NCBI GenBank assembly: GCA_038496675.1
Contig: CM076653.1
Span: 9,496,407-9,560,406, forward strand
DNA length: 64,000 nt
Reading direction: 5' to 3'
Origin: Rachycentron canadum
Lineage: Eukaryota > Chordata > Actinopteri > Carangiformes > Rachycentridae
In this document: in pieces, positions 34,801-47,266 of the stretch
Layout: each line of letters begins with the position of its first letter
Numbering within the stretch: position 1 is the stretch's first letter
Made by a program: the position numbers and the translations under genes
Notes under the pieces: generated by a model
Database searches by the model: none
The model's input: the letters and a program-made list of their open reading frames with translations, nothing else
Told to the model about the DNA's origin: nothing

Positions 34801-37800
34801 CATAATCACCATTGCAATCTACAGAGGAGAAATTATAATTGCAAATATCCCTATAGCTGCTTTACAACTACATTATAGAGAATAATAAACCATTTCTTAA
34901 CTGTTCACTGTGTTCCTGCATATAATCACTGCTTATTAATGCTAATATGCTAATATGCTAAATACTGGCAAAGCATGGACACAACATTCGATTCTTATGC
35001 ACTTTTTATTGTCACAAGGTGAAAAATTATGTTAAGTAGCAAACACATGGCGAGTGTAGGATTTGGTTAAATGGATTTCTAACACTTGACTGAGTTTGCG
35101 AGTTTAAATGTGAATTCAGTTTAAGATATTTTCCGTCATTCTAAAAGGAAAAACTGTCTCTAAATGACCTTTGACCGCTAATGCAAACGCTAATCCCCAT
35201 TTATTTGTCATGAGTTTTTCCATTCGGAGCCGTTTAATGACTGCGGTCTCTAGTGATCAAATGAAATATCATTTTCGTAGCGCAGTAATTACTGATGCTT
35301 CTCAGTAACTAGGTTTCAGTCTCAACGGAGTCTTGAAACCAGATCAAGGGATATTAGGAAACTGCTCTGAGCTGGTTTAAGTGACTGTCAGGCTAATAAG
35401 TGGCAGTGTATGCATGGGTACAGCGTTTTGAGGTGTAAATGTGAGGAAGAACATCTAAACAGTGCACATCCGCGCTGGTTTAGTAGTCAGGTGGTTCAAG
35501 TTTTATCATTTTGTCAACCAGGAAATTAGATTGCCTCCAACATTGTGTTTTGAAAAGCGCCATAATTTTCTGCAACTTCATGTGATGAATAATTTTGTTA
35601 GGGGAGGTGTCACTGGAATCAATTTTTTCGAGGGGATTTCTTCACTGTTTTCTTCCAAGATTATCAAAATTACACAGCACATCTGAAGCGCGTGCCCAGT
35701 CGTCGTCAGACCTAATTCCTTGTTGTGGAAACTCGCTCTGTTGTCACCGCCGTTATGTATGGTCCCCAAACTGTGACATGCAATTAGCTTTCATCTAAAG
35801 CACCTGACAGTCTCTGGATTAGAGCACTCGGAGGCACATTCACAGAGACCCCCACTTCACGGATTAGAGCCCAACCTGTAATCCAGCCCGGGGAGATTAG
35901 GCAGATCAGAGGCAGTCCTGACTAAAGCAACGTTTATATCCAGAACACCCCGACTGACTGCACCAACACTCGGAGGGCCAAGATTTACCTCTTGCTGGCT
36001 TCAAAAACATGCAAGTGAGGCACAAAGAGAGAGTGAGTGTTAGATGCATGAATGTGTCTGAGGGAGATACTGCAGAGAGAAGAGGCAGAGAGCTGCTGGA
36101 TAAAGGACAGGGGGGGAAAGCAAACATGGAAGCGTAAAGGTCAACAGTCACACTTTGATAACTTTGGGTTTAACAGATATTGGTTTGTCAATAGTGGATT
36201 TTATTAAATATCAAATAAGGGACAAACAATATTGTCAGTAGTTAAAGGTGAAGTTTTTTTTTTTTTTCCCACTTAATTGGCTTTGTTTAATTAAAATGTA
36301 TTTTCTGAATTTGATTTGATTTCCGTAGTTCGGTAGTTGTAAAGATAGGATCCCCCAACGTTTTCAGTTGGAAAATGTCTTTAAATTGAGGCGGTAACTA
36401 CCACTCACGACCATTCGTCACAGGTTGAGGTTGTGTCTGAATTGTGAGCAGTTCAGCCGAAGAGTGAATTTCCCATCTGAACTTCTCAGATTGTTTCATT
36501 TTAGTGTTTTCTAAAAAAAAAAAAAAAAAAAAAAAAAATCAAATTACATTTTCCCATTAATCATCTTGCGACCCCTTAGATATATGTTGGGACCCATTGT
36601 AAGGGGTCCCCACATCTGGTTGGGAAATACTACTGTAAGGAATGTTATCAGTAGTTTCAGCCCATTTGCTTTACATCATGAATATTTTATAAAATACCAT
36701 CAGTAATGTTGAAGTCAGAAAGAGGATTTGCTCACTGAGCAGATAGCTCTCAATAAATGTCATTTATTTTGATCTAACAGAGATTTGTCAGGTGTCATTT
36801 AGATCTGAAACGATCAGTCAACTGAGCATCAAAATGATAATCTGAGACAATTATTTGTCATGTTTTCTTTGTCTGATGTGATATAATATGTAATGTAAAC
36901 ATGTTTGGGTTTTGGATGAAAAAGAAATTTGAACTTTGGAAAATTGTAATGTGATGTGATGTATTAATCCGCAAATCGATCAATAATGAAAACGCGTGAC
37001 AGCCGTAGTCCTAATTTAGTCATAAATACATTCAGATGTTTGTAACTCACATGAGTCAAGTCAGCGTTGTTGGTTAAAACTCTCTCTCCCCGAGGAGACA
37101 CAGTAAGGGAATATTTACAAGAAAAAGAGAAATGATGTAGAAAAGAAATGCAGAAGTAACATTTACAATCTACTACATCATAAAAAAAATAGTAAAGCAC
37201 AACACCTGATTTATTATTATTAAATTATGCCACAAAGAAAAAAATGTCATAGAAGCTACAACAAAGAGAGAAGTAAATAAAGAAATAATAGTACCACTCT
37301 ACTCTACTATTCTAATTACGTGTCCAAAAAAACGGTTTGAGTAGAAAAAGTACAAACTATCAGTTGACCTGAATTAATATTAATGTCTACAACAAAGAAA
37401 TAAAGGATGCATCATGTTCACTGCTGGAAGAAACGTATTATTCAAAAAGGAAACAATTAGTTTTCATAGAAACTCCTGCATAAAAGAAGTAATAAGTAGT
37501 AAGTTTATCCGTACATTTCCACGCTAGTTATTTGACTTTGATTTTATTGTTCCAACTTCTCCAGGAAACTATTTCTCTCCATTTGTTTCTCTACATGAAA
37601 AAACTCTTAAGGAATAGGTTTGGTCATATTCTATAATTTTCCTATTACCAATAAATCCTAAGGAAGCTACAAGTGAATCTTAGAAGAGCAACCACAAGTC
37701 TGACTTATCCTATTCTGCTCCATAGACTATTGAGGAAACAGTGAAACGAGCCACAAAGTTTGATTGGTTGACATGTTCCAATACCACAAACATGGGCACT

Positions 37801-38977
37801 GTAGTTTATTTTGAATCAATCCCACATACACTGTTCCGCTGCTGGAAATATTCACTTGTGCACCAAATGTGTATTAATCCGCAGCTGAAAATAGTTCCGA
37901 ACAAACGCACAATTTACTCCTGTTTAAGGAACAGTTGCTAACAACTACAGTGCCCAGGTGTTAAAGGAGATTATGTACAAACTAAAAGTACATATGAAAG
38001 TACATATATGTTTTTTAAAAAAAAAAAAAAAACAGATTTATGTCTTCAGTAGGAACCAGTGACCTTGGCGCTCAGAGGCACTGACACAGAGAAGTTTGGA
38101 GAGACAGACTAACAGACTTTAACACTTGTCAATGAAAAAAAAAAAAGAACGACAGCTTTACGTTGCTGCGTAATCCCCCACAGTCTGATGTTTACAGTTA
38201 TAATTTAAACTTCAGCAAATTTAAAAAGTCTACCGATAGATTTCCCATTTGTGCAGAAATAAATGGAAACCAGTGGCCGCCAATTTAAAAAATCAAAAAC
38301 TTAATGCATTTGAAAATTGTCAGGAAATTTAGTTTAGGAGATAAAATGTGCAAAAGTACTTTTCTTAAATTGCTTATAAAAGCAGCTGAACCCTGAAAAC
38401 GTGTTTTCCAAATCAGTTTTTTTTTTTACAACGAACACAACATTTTCTGCCAAAGTTTGACCAATTTTTGTGAAAACACATGAGAGATTTTGTGTATTTG
38501 CTGTTTCCTCTGTGCCGTTCTCACTGGTTTGAGATGGGCAGGACGACTTAATGAATATAAAACAGCATCAGTCAGGATTTAGCAACATTTGAATCAAAAC
38601 ATAATGACATTCGTTTGCTTGTTTGCTCATGTCCGCCGTCAATCATATCACACCCACACAGTTTTTAAACGTAGGTTTTAAAGGAAGGATGATTTTTTTT
38701 TTTTTTTACTGAGCTTTAACTTTTCTTTGTTGCGCATTTAAAAATAAAACTTGAATGTTATAGGAGATTAAGTACTTTCTAAGACAGAATCAATAATAAA
38801 ACAAAAAAAAAGAGGTGAGAGAAATGCTATGATTTGAAACCACACTTCCAAAGAAAGCACATAAAAGTAAGATATGTTATCAGCAGACTTTAATGTAGAC
38901 TGCAGGCTTTTGTATTGTACTTCCATCTAAGTTTGGCAGAGATATCCAGATTTTTTTAATCCTTAGTATTGGTGTAG

Positions 38978-39014
<37 letters not shown>

Positions 39015-42000
39015 AACCAACTACCTTGTAACTACCTTTCTTTCAAACTCCATGTGTTCAGTTAGTAACACAGACCTCTGTGCCTGCCAGAACAACTGGT
39101 ATCACACCAGCTTGTACAAAGTCATGTCGGTCAAAGCCTCGTGCAGCAGTATGAAACACGTAATTTACGATATGTATTAAACATAGTGAAAGATGTGAAA
39201 GATGTTCAAACGTAGCTTCTAATCATATTTAGAGGCTTTCATTTCACGGCTCAGAGTTTTTTCAACTTTTCGACCTGCGGTTTGTTAAGCAGGAGNNNNN
39301 NNNNNNNNNNNNNNNNNNNNNNNNNNNNNNNNNNNNNNNNNNNNNNNNNNNNNNNNNNNNNNNNNNNNNNNNNNNNNNNNNNNNNNNNNNNNNNNCATTT
39401 AACTGTTTGTTAATATTGTTCCCAGATTCAGTTTATGAGGCAGAATCCCTCAGCAAGATAACACAAACAGCATCAGTATGCAGAAGTCCTTTAGGAAACG
39501 ACTCACAGATTGCCAGATGCGGCATATAGGCAGGCTGTTGGACAAACCTAAATGCTATCTACTCTTGGCGAGACTGTGATAAGGCGCAGGCGTCTGCTCT
39601 TTGAAACAGGAAGATAAACAACCCCGGCTTCCCTCGGGAGCTCGGAGGATATTCTATGGGCTGGACCTCCAAACAGCCAACAAATTCCACCTTTAATAGA
39701 ACCACCGCAGGAGCCAGATGACTCGGCGGTGGGCTGTACACAAAACCCTGCGAGGAAGAATGAAAGTGTGTGTCACTTTTCATTTACTTGAATGCTGCGG
39801 CTGCTGTGACTTGTGTGTGGGGAGGATTTGTGAATGCGACACTTCTAGTTTAACAGAGTTCGAATAGAGAGGGACTGGGCTGATAGCAGATTTGGGCTGC
39901 CACTTTGCGATCTTGATTGCATGCTGTGTGCGAGTGTGAGTTCAGCTGCAACATGCAGAAATTAATAGAGTTGTTGTTCTTAAATAGCCTTTTTTTGTGC
40001 ATAAAAGCCACACTGCGTGAGGAAGAGCAGAGTTCTGTGGATTCATTTAGTTTCAGTAAAATATTTTAGGTATTAAACTGATGCTCTTAACCAGAGAAGC
40101 TTAAAGTGTGAGGAGCTATAAGAGTTTGGATCAAGGACATGTGGCTGTTATGGGATCAAACCTGTGACCTTTGGGCTGTGATGCATTCACTAACCTCTGG
40201 CTTCATCTCACAGTCAAAGCTTATGTTAATCTAATTTGTGGCTGTCAGATGCCGGGAAACACAAATCACAAGACTCTCAACGAGAAGAGTTCAAGAAGAA
40301 AAACAAAATACGTCGGTTTGTGAAATATCGTCTTCGATTTCGAGCCACGTTTCTGTGTTTGAAAGAAACGCTCCTTTAGACAGGAAGGTAGTTGAAGAGT
40401 CCTCAGTGTGTTGATGTTGTCCTTTAGAGTGTCTTCCAACTGAGGACTTGGGATATGATTGTCGTCATAGTCATTTACAGCGAATTTAACTTGTCTCGCC
40501 TTGTGAGGTCCCCCTGTAGTTGAGCTGATGGATCAACTAAGGGCATTTGACACCCACTAAGAGTTTAGGTCTATATTCTCCCAGTGATATCAAAGTGTTA
40601 CCTGAGGGGGGTCAGAGATGATGACAAATCAAAAAGTGTGTCAAGACATCACAGGCAGCTGTGGATGGAGCCGAGTCCTATCACTGCAGCACCACTCCGA
40701 GAGGCCAGGGCACAATTATTACCATGACTTCTGAGGAGGATAAATACTGTGCACGGACAGACTGCAGGATATTAGAGCGGGGCAGTTTGAAGAAGAAGGA
40801 GGAGGAGGAGGAGGAGGGGGGAGAAGGAAAAAAAAAAAAAAAAAAAAACCCTAGCCACCAGTTTTCCAACTTACCCAGAGGAAAAATGCATAATCATATT
40901 ATTTCACACACGACTTGGTTCAAAGGCGGCCAAAATAAGTTTGTGAGGTTCCCATGGGTCTGTCAATCTGTTGAAGGAGCTGCAGGCGAAAGCTTAGGAT
41001 GCACCGAGTACGAAACAATTATGATCATCCCATTAAAGCATAGCGAAGCAATTTGGCAGCCCAGTCTGGAAAAAAAAAAACATTCCCATCAAATGATGCT
41101 ATGAGATCAGCTCGCACTACCATGATGCCGTTGGACGTGTAACTCACATATTTAATGATTAATGTTTGTCTCTATATTGTGACAATAGGGAGATCCATGT
41201 TAGTTGATGTTATTGCTTCTGAAATCGAAGAATCCTTGTGTTCTCTCAAAGCAGGAAGGGCTTCGTAAAGTAAAAGAAAAAGAGAGGGTGGGAGGGTGTT
41301 GGGGGGTGGGGGGTGAAATGATTAGTGTGCTTAGTCAGCTGTGAAATTGAGTTTATGGTTTTCGAGACGGTGAATTCAATTCGATAATGGGTATTAAGTT
41401 GTAGAGAATAATTAATAGTAATTGACTTCTTTCCATCACTATGCAAATTAAACACAGATAACACCACGGGAGCTTTTTAAGGCCAGTCAAGTTTGTAGGG
41501 ATTAAGTTTATGGAATTTTTGTTGGAGAGAGGAGTGGCTCCTGTTCTGCTTTGATTGCTTTGTTGACAGATTTATCAGTGGGTGAGGGGTTACTGTCTCT
41601 CCGAGGATTAAAGGAATTGGGTTGTCACAAACTGTCAAGGCATTGAGTTAGGAGCATTCTGGTATGTTTGTCATAATGGGCTCAGGCTGTTCTCCACCGT
41701 ACTGTCAGATACATTCCTATTGAACCGCATCTGTAAACGGGAGAAAGGAGGGGAAAATGCAAAGGAAGGATTGAATTGATAGTGCTGAGGGAGAAATATC
41801 CAGCGGGTGTGAGTGTGTGTTTGTGCGGGTGGATTTGTCAAGATGCAGATTTGAATTTGGAAAGCCTGCGTTTCACACTGACATTTTGTTAATTCACGAA
41901 GATATTAGTGAGTCATTGCATGGGGCAGTTAGAAATCTGGTCTGTGAGCGTTGAATTTATCATCATAGGTATCAAATTTAGGGCAAATATTCTAAAAACC

Positions 42001-42320
42001 ACTTTACTGTAGCAGGTAAAACGGGAGAAAATGGCCAAAATGACACAATTTCTATCATCCGAGCAACTAACATCATCTTGAAATGATACATCTCTCGTTT
42101 TTTACGCCATGAGGTCTGAAACTCTCTTGTCTAAAATGTCTCTTTGTGGATGTTCCTTGATGTTCCTGCTACTACACGAGTGTGAACATTAATCACAGAA
42201 AGCGTAGAGATATTAGAAGACATGAGAATTTAAAAAAAGGTCAAATCAAAATGACATATAACTCACCAGAGAGATGACTGACAGCAGCACAGCAGCAGCC
42301 CACAGACATGTGGTCTTCAT
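31019..42320 (-). CDS. nxph1: nxph1 (neurexophilin 1), complete
   Basis: A secreted neuropeptide-like glycoprotein that binds the LNS2 domain of alpha-neurexins at synapses. Two coding exons: 42320-42267 (18 residues, signal peptide MKTTCLWAAAVLLSVISL) and 31819-31019 (266 residues and TGA), total 284 residues; human is about 271. The N-terminal part has YWTESSKAFSISRLLSQT, which marks NXPH1 rather than NXPH2-4. A basic site RSRTKRR (99-105) precedes the invariant block from PIVKTGKFKKMFGWGDFHS to YFRHNSTGQGNVS. N-glycosylation sequons are at about 66, 91, 144, 154 and 160. Six Cys (207, 223, 231, 244, 252, 269) match the family. Oddity: residues 181-194 are His5-Gln9, an insertion within the domain that I do not know from other neurexophilins. 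The start has G at -3. Confidence 0.95.
31292..31345. repeat. CAG/CAC trinucleotide tract coding Gln/His in nxph1
   Basis: On the minus strand: five CAC then nine pure CAG codons, preceded by a short His/Gln/Tyr stretch. The uninterrupted (CAG)9 is a likely length-variable coding microsatellite. Confidence 0.95.
35160..35295. promoter_or_regulatory. Enhancer-like segment in nxph1 intron
   Basis: A perfect DR1 nuclear-receptor site, TGACCTTTGACC (35165-35176), is followed by ATGCAAAC (35181) and GCTAATCC (35189), and by a perfect 12-bp homeodomain palindrome CAGTAATTACTG (35283-35294). Function is inferred only from motif density. Confidence 0.35.
35810..35890. promoter_or_regulatory. Cluster of three GGATTA (OTX/K50 homeodomain) sites
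   Basis: GGATTA at 35816-35821 and 35861-35866 and its reverse complement TAATCC at 35879-35884, within 70 bp of non-repetitive intron sequence. Confidence 0.3.
36795..36960. mobile_element. Diverged copy of repeat family A
   Basis: TCTGAAACGATCAGTCAACT then AAAATGATAATCTGAGACAA, followed by a stretch with GGGTTTTGGATG, in the family order. Non-coding. Confidence 0.45.
37560..38000 (+). mobile_element. Copy of dispersed repeat family B
   Basis: GTGTATTAATCCGCAGCTGA (37869-37888), then AAATAGT and ACTCCTGTTT, recur at 44720-44780 with the same order and orientation. The unit looks non-coding. Confidence 0.6.
38979..39009. repeat. (TA)n microsatellite
   Basis: About 15 uninterrupted AT units in the nxph1 intron. 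Confidence 0.95.
39296..39395. other. Assembly gap (100 N)
   Basis: Exactly 100 N, the usual placeholder for a gap of unknown size, inside the nxph1 intron. Distances across it are not reliable. Confidence 0.99.
40620..41710. promoter_or_regulatory. Candidate conserved non-coding region in nxph1 intron
   Basis: Mostly unique sequence apart from GGA/A-rich tracts at 40793-40848. It contains a perfect POU octamer ATGCAAAT (41441-41448), ATTTAATGATTAATG (41150-41164), and TTGACAG/CTGTCA sites near 41570-41710. Enhancer function is a guess from composition. Confidence 0.3.
42267..42320 (-). CDS. nxph1: nxph1 exon 1 coding part (signal peptide)
   Basis: 54 nt, 18 codons: a short basic start and a hydrophobic core AAAVLLSVISL, followed by donor GTGAGT. 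Phase 0 matches exon 2. The join gives a plausible signal-peptidase site soon after the junction. Confidence 0.85.
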
Positions 42321-42590
42321 GCCTCTTTGTGGAACGTCTCCCCTCATGTCAAACTGTCCTTGATCTTCTCAGCCGCGAAAAGAAATCTCCTCCTGACTGA
42401 ACCGGTATCAGCTGCCGAACTTGAGGAGAAATAAAGAGTGAGGAAGGCGGTCCTGAGGCGAGACGGCAGAGATGAATCTTCTCAGGCTCATTCAGGAGGG
42501 TCAGATGTCTGATGCTGAAACGGTTCAAGTGACTAACTGGGGTGTTGTTGGAGGCAGTGGAGGCGCTGTGGTGAGAACGGAGGTGTTTGT
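42321..42590 (-). other. nxph1: nxph1 5' UTR (predicted)
   Basis: Runs from the start codon back to the expected start site ~30 bp downstream of the TATA box. An additional upstream non-coding exon cannot be excluded. Confidence 0.4.
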
Positions 42591-42617
42591 AGATCTGAGT
42601 GTCAGTGTGGAGGAATG

Positions 42618-42626
42618 TTTTATATA
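42618..42626 (-). promoter_or_regulatory. nxph1: TATA box of nxph1 (predicted)
   Basis: Minus-strand TATATAAAA about 300 bp upstream of the ATG. A GA/CT-rich tract (42640-42720) lies directly upstream of it. Confidence 0.45.
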
Positions 42627-42639
42627 GTGCGCTCTGAGG

Positions 42640-42725
42640 TTCAGAGAGAGAGAGAGAGGGGGGGGGAGGGATGGAGAGAGAAACAGAGTGAGTGAGGATG
42701 AGGGGGGAGGGAGACAGGAGAAATG
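42640..42725. repeat. GA-rich low-complexity tract
   Basis: GAGAGA followed by a G-run and further GA/GGA sequence, immediately upstream of the predicted nxph1 TATA box. Confidence 0.8.
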
Positions 42726-42729
42726 GGGG

Positions 42730-45290
42730 GTTCACATTATAGACTTTTTACAGGCAACTTTTCCTTTAACGTCGTCGGGGGCTGACATCTAGTGGCCGTC
42801 AGCTGCAGTGGCTTCGCTGCTTCATTTAGATTTACATCAACATCTATTGTGTTCAACAACACTGTCAGTGCTAATTATTGACATGTTGCAGCTTCAGTCG
42901 CAGCTTATTATCCTAAATACTCTTAACTCCTCATGTGGAAATAAAAGACCTCAAATTACAAAACTTTAAAGCTTTTTTAAGTCTAATAACAAAACTAAAA
43001 TATTGGATTTAGTTTTAAGTGTATTTTTTGACCACACAAACTAAAATAAGCTACTTGAATAATTCCCTTTAATACTTTCAGACATTTTTGACTTTGTATT
43101 GTTTGTATTTTTAAAAACTCCACTAACTTTGAATATGTTTAATCCCCTTTGAGTCTAAATGTGATATTTTCGTCACAGTGTCCCAATCAGGTATCAGGCC
43201 TTTAATAGTAACACAGACAGTGCATGTAATAATAATAATATGTTATTAGTGGTAATATTTTGTTAGTAACAACCTATTCTCACCATGCCATCCTGAAATC
43301 ACAAAGTTTTAGAGGTTTTTAAATGTGAAATAGAGCAAAAAACTAATGCATCTGCCACACAAATAAAATAAATGAATATATAAAATATAAAAAGTAATTC
43401 CCTTGTTACAGTTTGTTGTTTTGTTTCTTTTTGTTTGTTTTTTGAAGGAAAAAAACGAATCGAAAGTGCAGTCCTCGTCTGCAGACCTTGTCTGAGCATT
43501 TTAAAGCAGAACTGAGAGTTGAATTGAATGCGAGACAAAAAAAAAAAAAAAAAAAACTTGCCATGCAGTGATGATAAAAGTTGTTGTAAATAACAAACGT
43601 CAAATTCGTTCGGTAACTGACAAACTTCGCTTAAAAGAAGACTCAAGGCGATTTAGTGTTTCACTCACACAAAGTTGTGAGAGACAATAAAAAAGAATAG
43701 TCAAGATTGAAGCAGCAGAAGCCGACATATCCCGACTTCTAAGCAGCAGCATGGGTCAAACTCCAGAACCATTAGATCCAATAAAACAACCTGATAGCAT
43801 CTTTCATCGGACCCTCCCTGTCTACTAAATGCCCTCGTCTCTCAAACTCCATGACCCACAGACGTCAGTTAGAAATCTTAAAATCCTTCAGTCCCAGGCA
43901 GCGATTAATCAAGTGATGTCACTTTTCAGAAGTACAGAGACTTGAAAACTGACAAAATCTGAAGGAAACTTTAAAGGACAGATTCTGAATTTTACCTCAA
44001 AACAACAACAGGTCCAGCGTGAAGCAGTTTTTTACTGGTTGTATCATTCCTCCTGTTCATACTGGTCAATAAAACGCTAAATACTAACACGTTGCTGATG
44101 GAGGTGATGTTGAACTGTCCTTGTTCTGAAGCTGAAACCAGGTCAAGCGTGTATCTTCCAAAGTTATAGGCTTCTTAGTCCTCACAGTGTTTCTGTGTTG
44201 AGCTGCAGTGGAAGGATCCCGACACAAAGAGGGAATTTTGCACTAAAAACACAGGAACTTGGAAGATCCCCAGTTGATTTGATTAACTTTGCTGCTGAGG
44301 CCTCATTTCAGCTTCACATAAATCTTTGAACACATTTTTTTTTTGGATTGTGGATTCTGCTTCTTACATTAAAGGAGATCTGTTAATGACCGCTATGAAC
44401 TGGAGCAACTGGAGCAAGTAAAGCAAGCGAAACCAATCCAGTGTCCAGACTTTAAAAATAATCAAGCCATAATTTCAAAGGTTAAAGCCCCTGATTGTTC
44501 CCGTCGGAGCATATTTAGTTGTTTTAGTTTAGTTCAGTTGTTCCACCTCAAAGGACAAACCCGGTGGCGTTCTTTATTTTTCTTAGTGTCAACAAAGCTC
44601 GTGAAAAAGACCAAAACCTGTAATGAACGGATCCTGCTAACACAGTATCATCCGCAGCTTCAGATCCTGAGCAGGTCACAGGTCGCCGTCCTGCTGAAGT
44701 TATGTACGAGACACTTTCATGTGTATTAATCCGCAGCTGAAAATAGTCCCAAACAAATAAAATTTTTCCTCCTGTTTGAGTGACTTTGTCTGAAAACTAC
44801 AGCGGCCGATTGTTTTACAAAATCACTGAGCCTTAAAAATCAAATTAACTTTGATACCATGTTGGTTTTTACAGATTTATTTTTTTTTTACAAGGCTGAG
44901 CTTCTAAACTAGCTGCTAATCCAGCTCAACTTTGACCTTTTATTCAGGCTAGCAGGTGAGCTCAACGTGCAAAATGTGAAACGAGTCTCCAAACAAACAC
45001 ACGACTTGTAAATGAAGAATAAAGTTTCCAATAACAAATCAATGAGTGATAAAAGTTCAGTGATCTTTAAGTGGAGGACTCAGACCTTTGTCTTTCCAGG
45101 AGACTTTAAATCAAGGGAATAATGACAAACAAATTCCTGGTTTCGCTCTTTTTCATGGGATTTGTTGACAGAAAGAAAGAAAGAAAACACCAGCGTCATC
45201 CTGTAATGATCTGTTCTCCGGTGAACATATAAAAATAGACAAACATGACTTCAGACGTAACAACTTTACCGTTGTGTGTTTACAACCGTG
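42730..45290. other. Intergenic DNA between nxph1 and thsd7a
   Basis: About 2.6 kb. No gene. Includes an A-run (43537-43556) and much dispersed-repeat sequence from about 43960 on. Confidence 0.6.
43960..44860 (+). mobile_element. Dispersed repeat region including family B copy
   Basis: The part at 44575-44620 (CTTA-gtgt-CAACAAAGCTCGTGAA, AGACCAAAAC) recurs at 47765-47805, and 44720-44780 recurs at 37869. The upstream part resembles teleost repeats I have seen but cannot name. No long ORF. Confidence 0.5.
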
Positions 45291-45296
45291 TCCTCA

Positions 45297-47266
45297 TTTA
45301 TTTTCGGTAATTCTTCCCATACATATAAACAACCTGTACAAAACGGCTGAGCCTTCGTCTTGTTCTGCGACTTTTCTCTTTCCTTTTTTTTTTTTTTTTT
45401 TTTTTTTGTTCACAACATACAACTTGCATCATGATAACAACAATCAGCAATATCATACACCCACTTTGCAATAGTCAAACTAAACATTTTTTGTGCAATA
45501 CAAAATAAATGTACACATACTTTGAGTTTTTTTTTTTCCCCCAAAAAATAAAAAAATTGCTGTTATTTACAAATCCCACAACAAAAAAAAGTAAACATTC
45601 TCCACACCAGTTTTGCTTTTACGTTGAACTCAGCAGAAGCGCGTTCTCTTTTTATTAACATGTTGTATACTTTTTGTTTGTACAGATTATTTTTTTAAAT
45701 CATATTTCACCTCATGTAGCGTGGCTGTAAATCAGAGGAGCTATGATACGGTTTACTACATGAAATGAGTTTTAAAAACTCGTCAAACGAAAAACAAATT
45801 TAGTCTCTCTTTGTTTCTACATTACTGCAGTGTATAATGTGCTACGGTGTATAATGTACGCCCCATTCAAGTATTACAAACTGTATTACGGGACTGTTAG
45901 TACTTTAGTTATTGTCAGTAAGGCAGAAATGACATTTGCATGACGTGAATGGTCTAAGTTTACTGATCTTTCTTTTTCTTTAATCACTGCAAAGTTTCAG
46001 CTTTTTCACAATGGACTTCTGTAGATAAAAAATGGTGAAGTATTTGAATTGAATCTGATTCTTTTTTTCTTTTTTTTTCTCCTATGGTTAAAAAGAACTT
46101 GAAAGCAGGTGTTTCATTAAAGGACGTCACCTGCTGATATCGTACTTTAGATCGCTTAATAATTGCATCTGGGCAGAAATACAGTGATAACACCAGACGA
46201 AATCTACAAACCACAAAAGGTACTTTTACTACAACCAAAAGATCAGTTGTGAGAAATAAAATCTATACATATATTTACTCGAGATTCACACTTGTTTTGT
46301 AGAATGTGAGACATTTAAACATCTTTTCCTGTTGCCGTCATTTCTCCTTCGAGTGTTCTCGTGTTGACCTCAGCTGTATGGTTTTGTCTGTGGAAGAGGC
46401 AGTGTTTTATGGCAATAGAAGGTAGAAGTCACATGTGCATATCATGCTGCACTAATATAGTGCAATGTAGTGCCTGAAACAAAGCAAGGGTGGAGGCAGG
46501 CAGGCAGGCAGGCAGTAGTTTCCATGAACAACTGATTGCAGGCTACTCCTCCATCAGCATCGTACAGATCAGTTTATCCCACAAACTCAGGCCTGTGTGC
46601 CTCTGAATCAAGCAAAAAAAAAAAAAAGAAAAAAAGAAAGAAAGAAAGAAGAGAAGAAATGCCTCCCTTTTGTTCAAGACTGTAAAAGAGATTTGAGTCA
46701 AAACCCAGTTGAGGATTGAGAAAAAGGAGTCCAAACCTTTTTATGGAGATTTTCCTCTCCCTCCTCCTCTTCCCTGCGGTGACTTTTGGCAACGTACGAG
46801 CCGTCAGAGCATCCTAAGCCTCCAGCTACTCAGCGTTTTTAGGGACAAGCAGAAAAGCGTGGGGGAAGAGTTGGAGCTTGTGCTGCCATGTTCAGAGACA
46901 GCAGGAGAGAGCTGGGTCTGTCTCCTGCTCCCAGCCTCCCCTGCATCTGAAACAAGTCTTTTGATACAGAGACGTGGACGTGTAGGGGGCAGGAAAAAAA
47001 AAGGCATTTCATTGAACACGGTGGAGGTCACGAAGGCTCTTGCAAAAGAAAATATTCAAAAAACAAAAACAAAAAGGGGCTGGATGGATCTCTACTTGAA
47101 ATGGTTTAACCTCACTAGTGTCTCTGCTAAGAGGATTTTCTGTAATTTCTCCGCTCTGTGACGTGTCCATTCACGATGCAAACATCCATGTCCTTCACTG
47201 TAATGGCGTGATGAAGTGGGTTTTTCTATGACAGGTGAAGCATCTCCCGGTGGGGGGTGGGGGGGA
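45297..47266 (-). other. thsd7a: thsd7a 3' UTR (predicted)
   Basis: AT-rich sequence after the stop. Minus-strand AATAAA signals at 45651-45656 and 45297-45302 suggest a UTR of 1.6-2.0 kb. It holds T/A homopolymers and a (GGCA)n tract at 46495-46515. No conserved ORF. Confidence 0.4.

Larger units (their letters stand above)
31820..42266 (-). other. nxph1 intron (10.4 kb)
   Basis: No coding exon of another gene seen. It contains a poly-C/poly-A tract (33240-33270), (AT)n at 38979-39009, family A and B repeats, an assembly gap and several enhancer-like segments listed separately. Confidence 0.7.
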
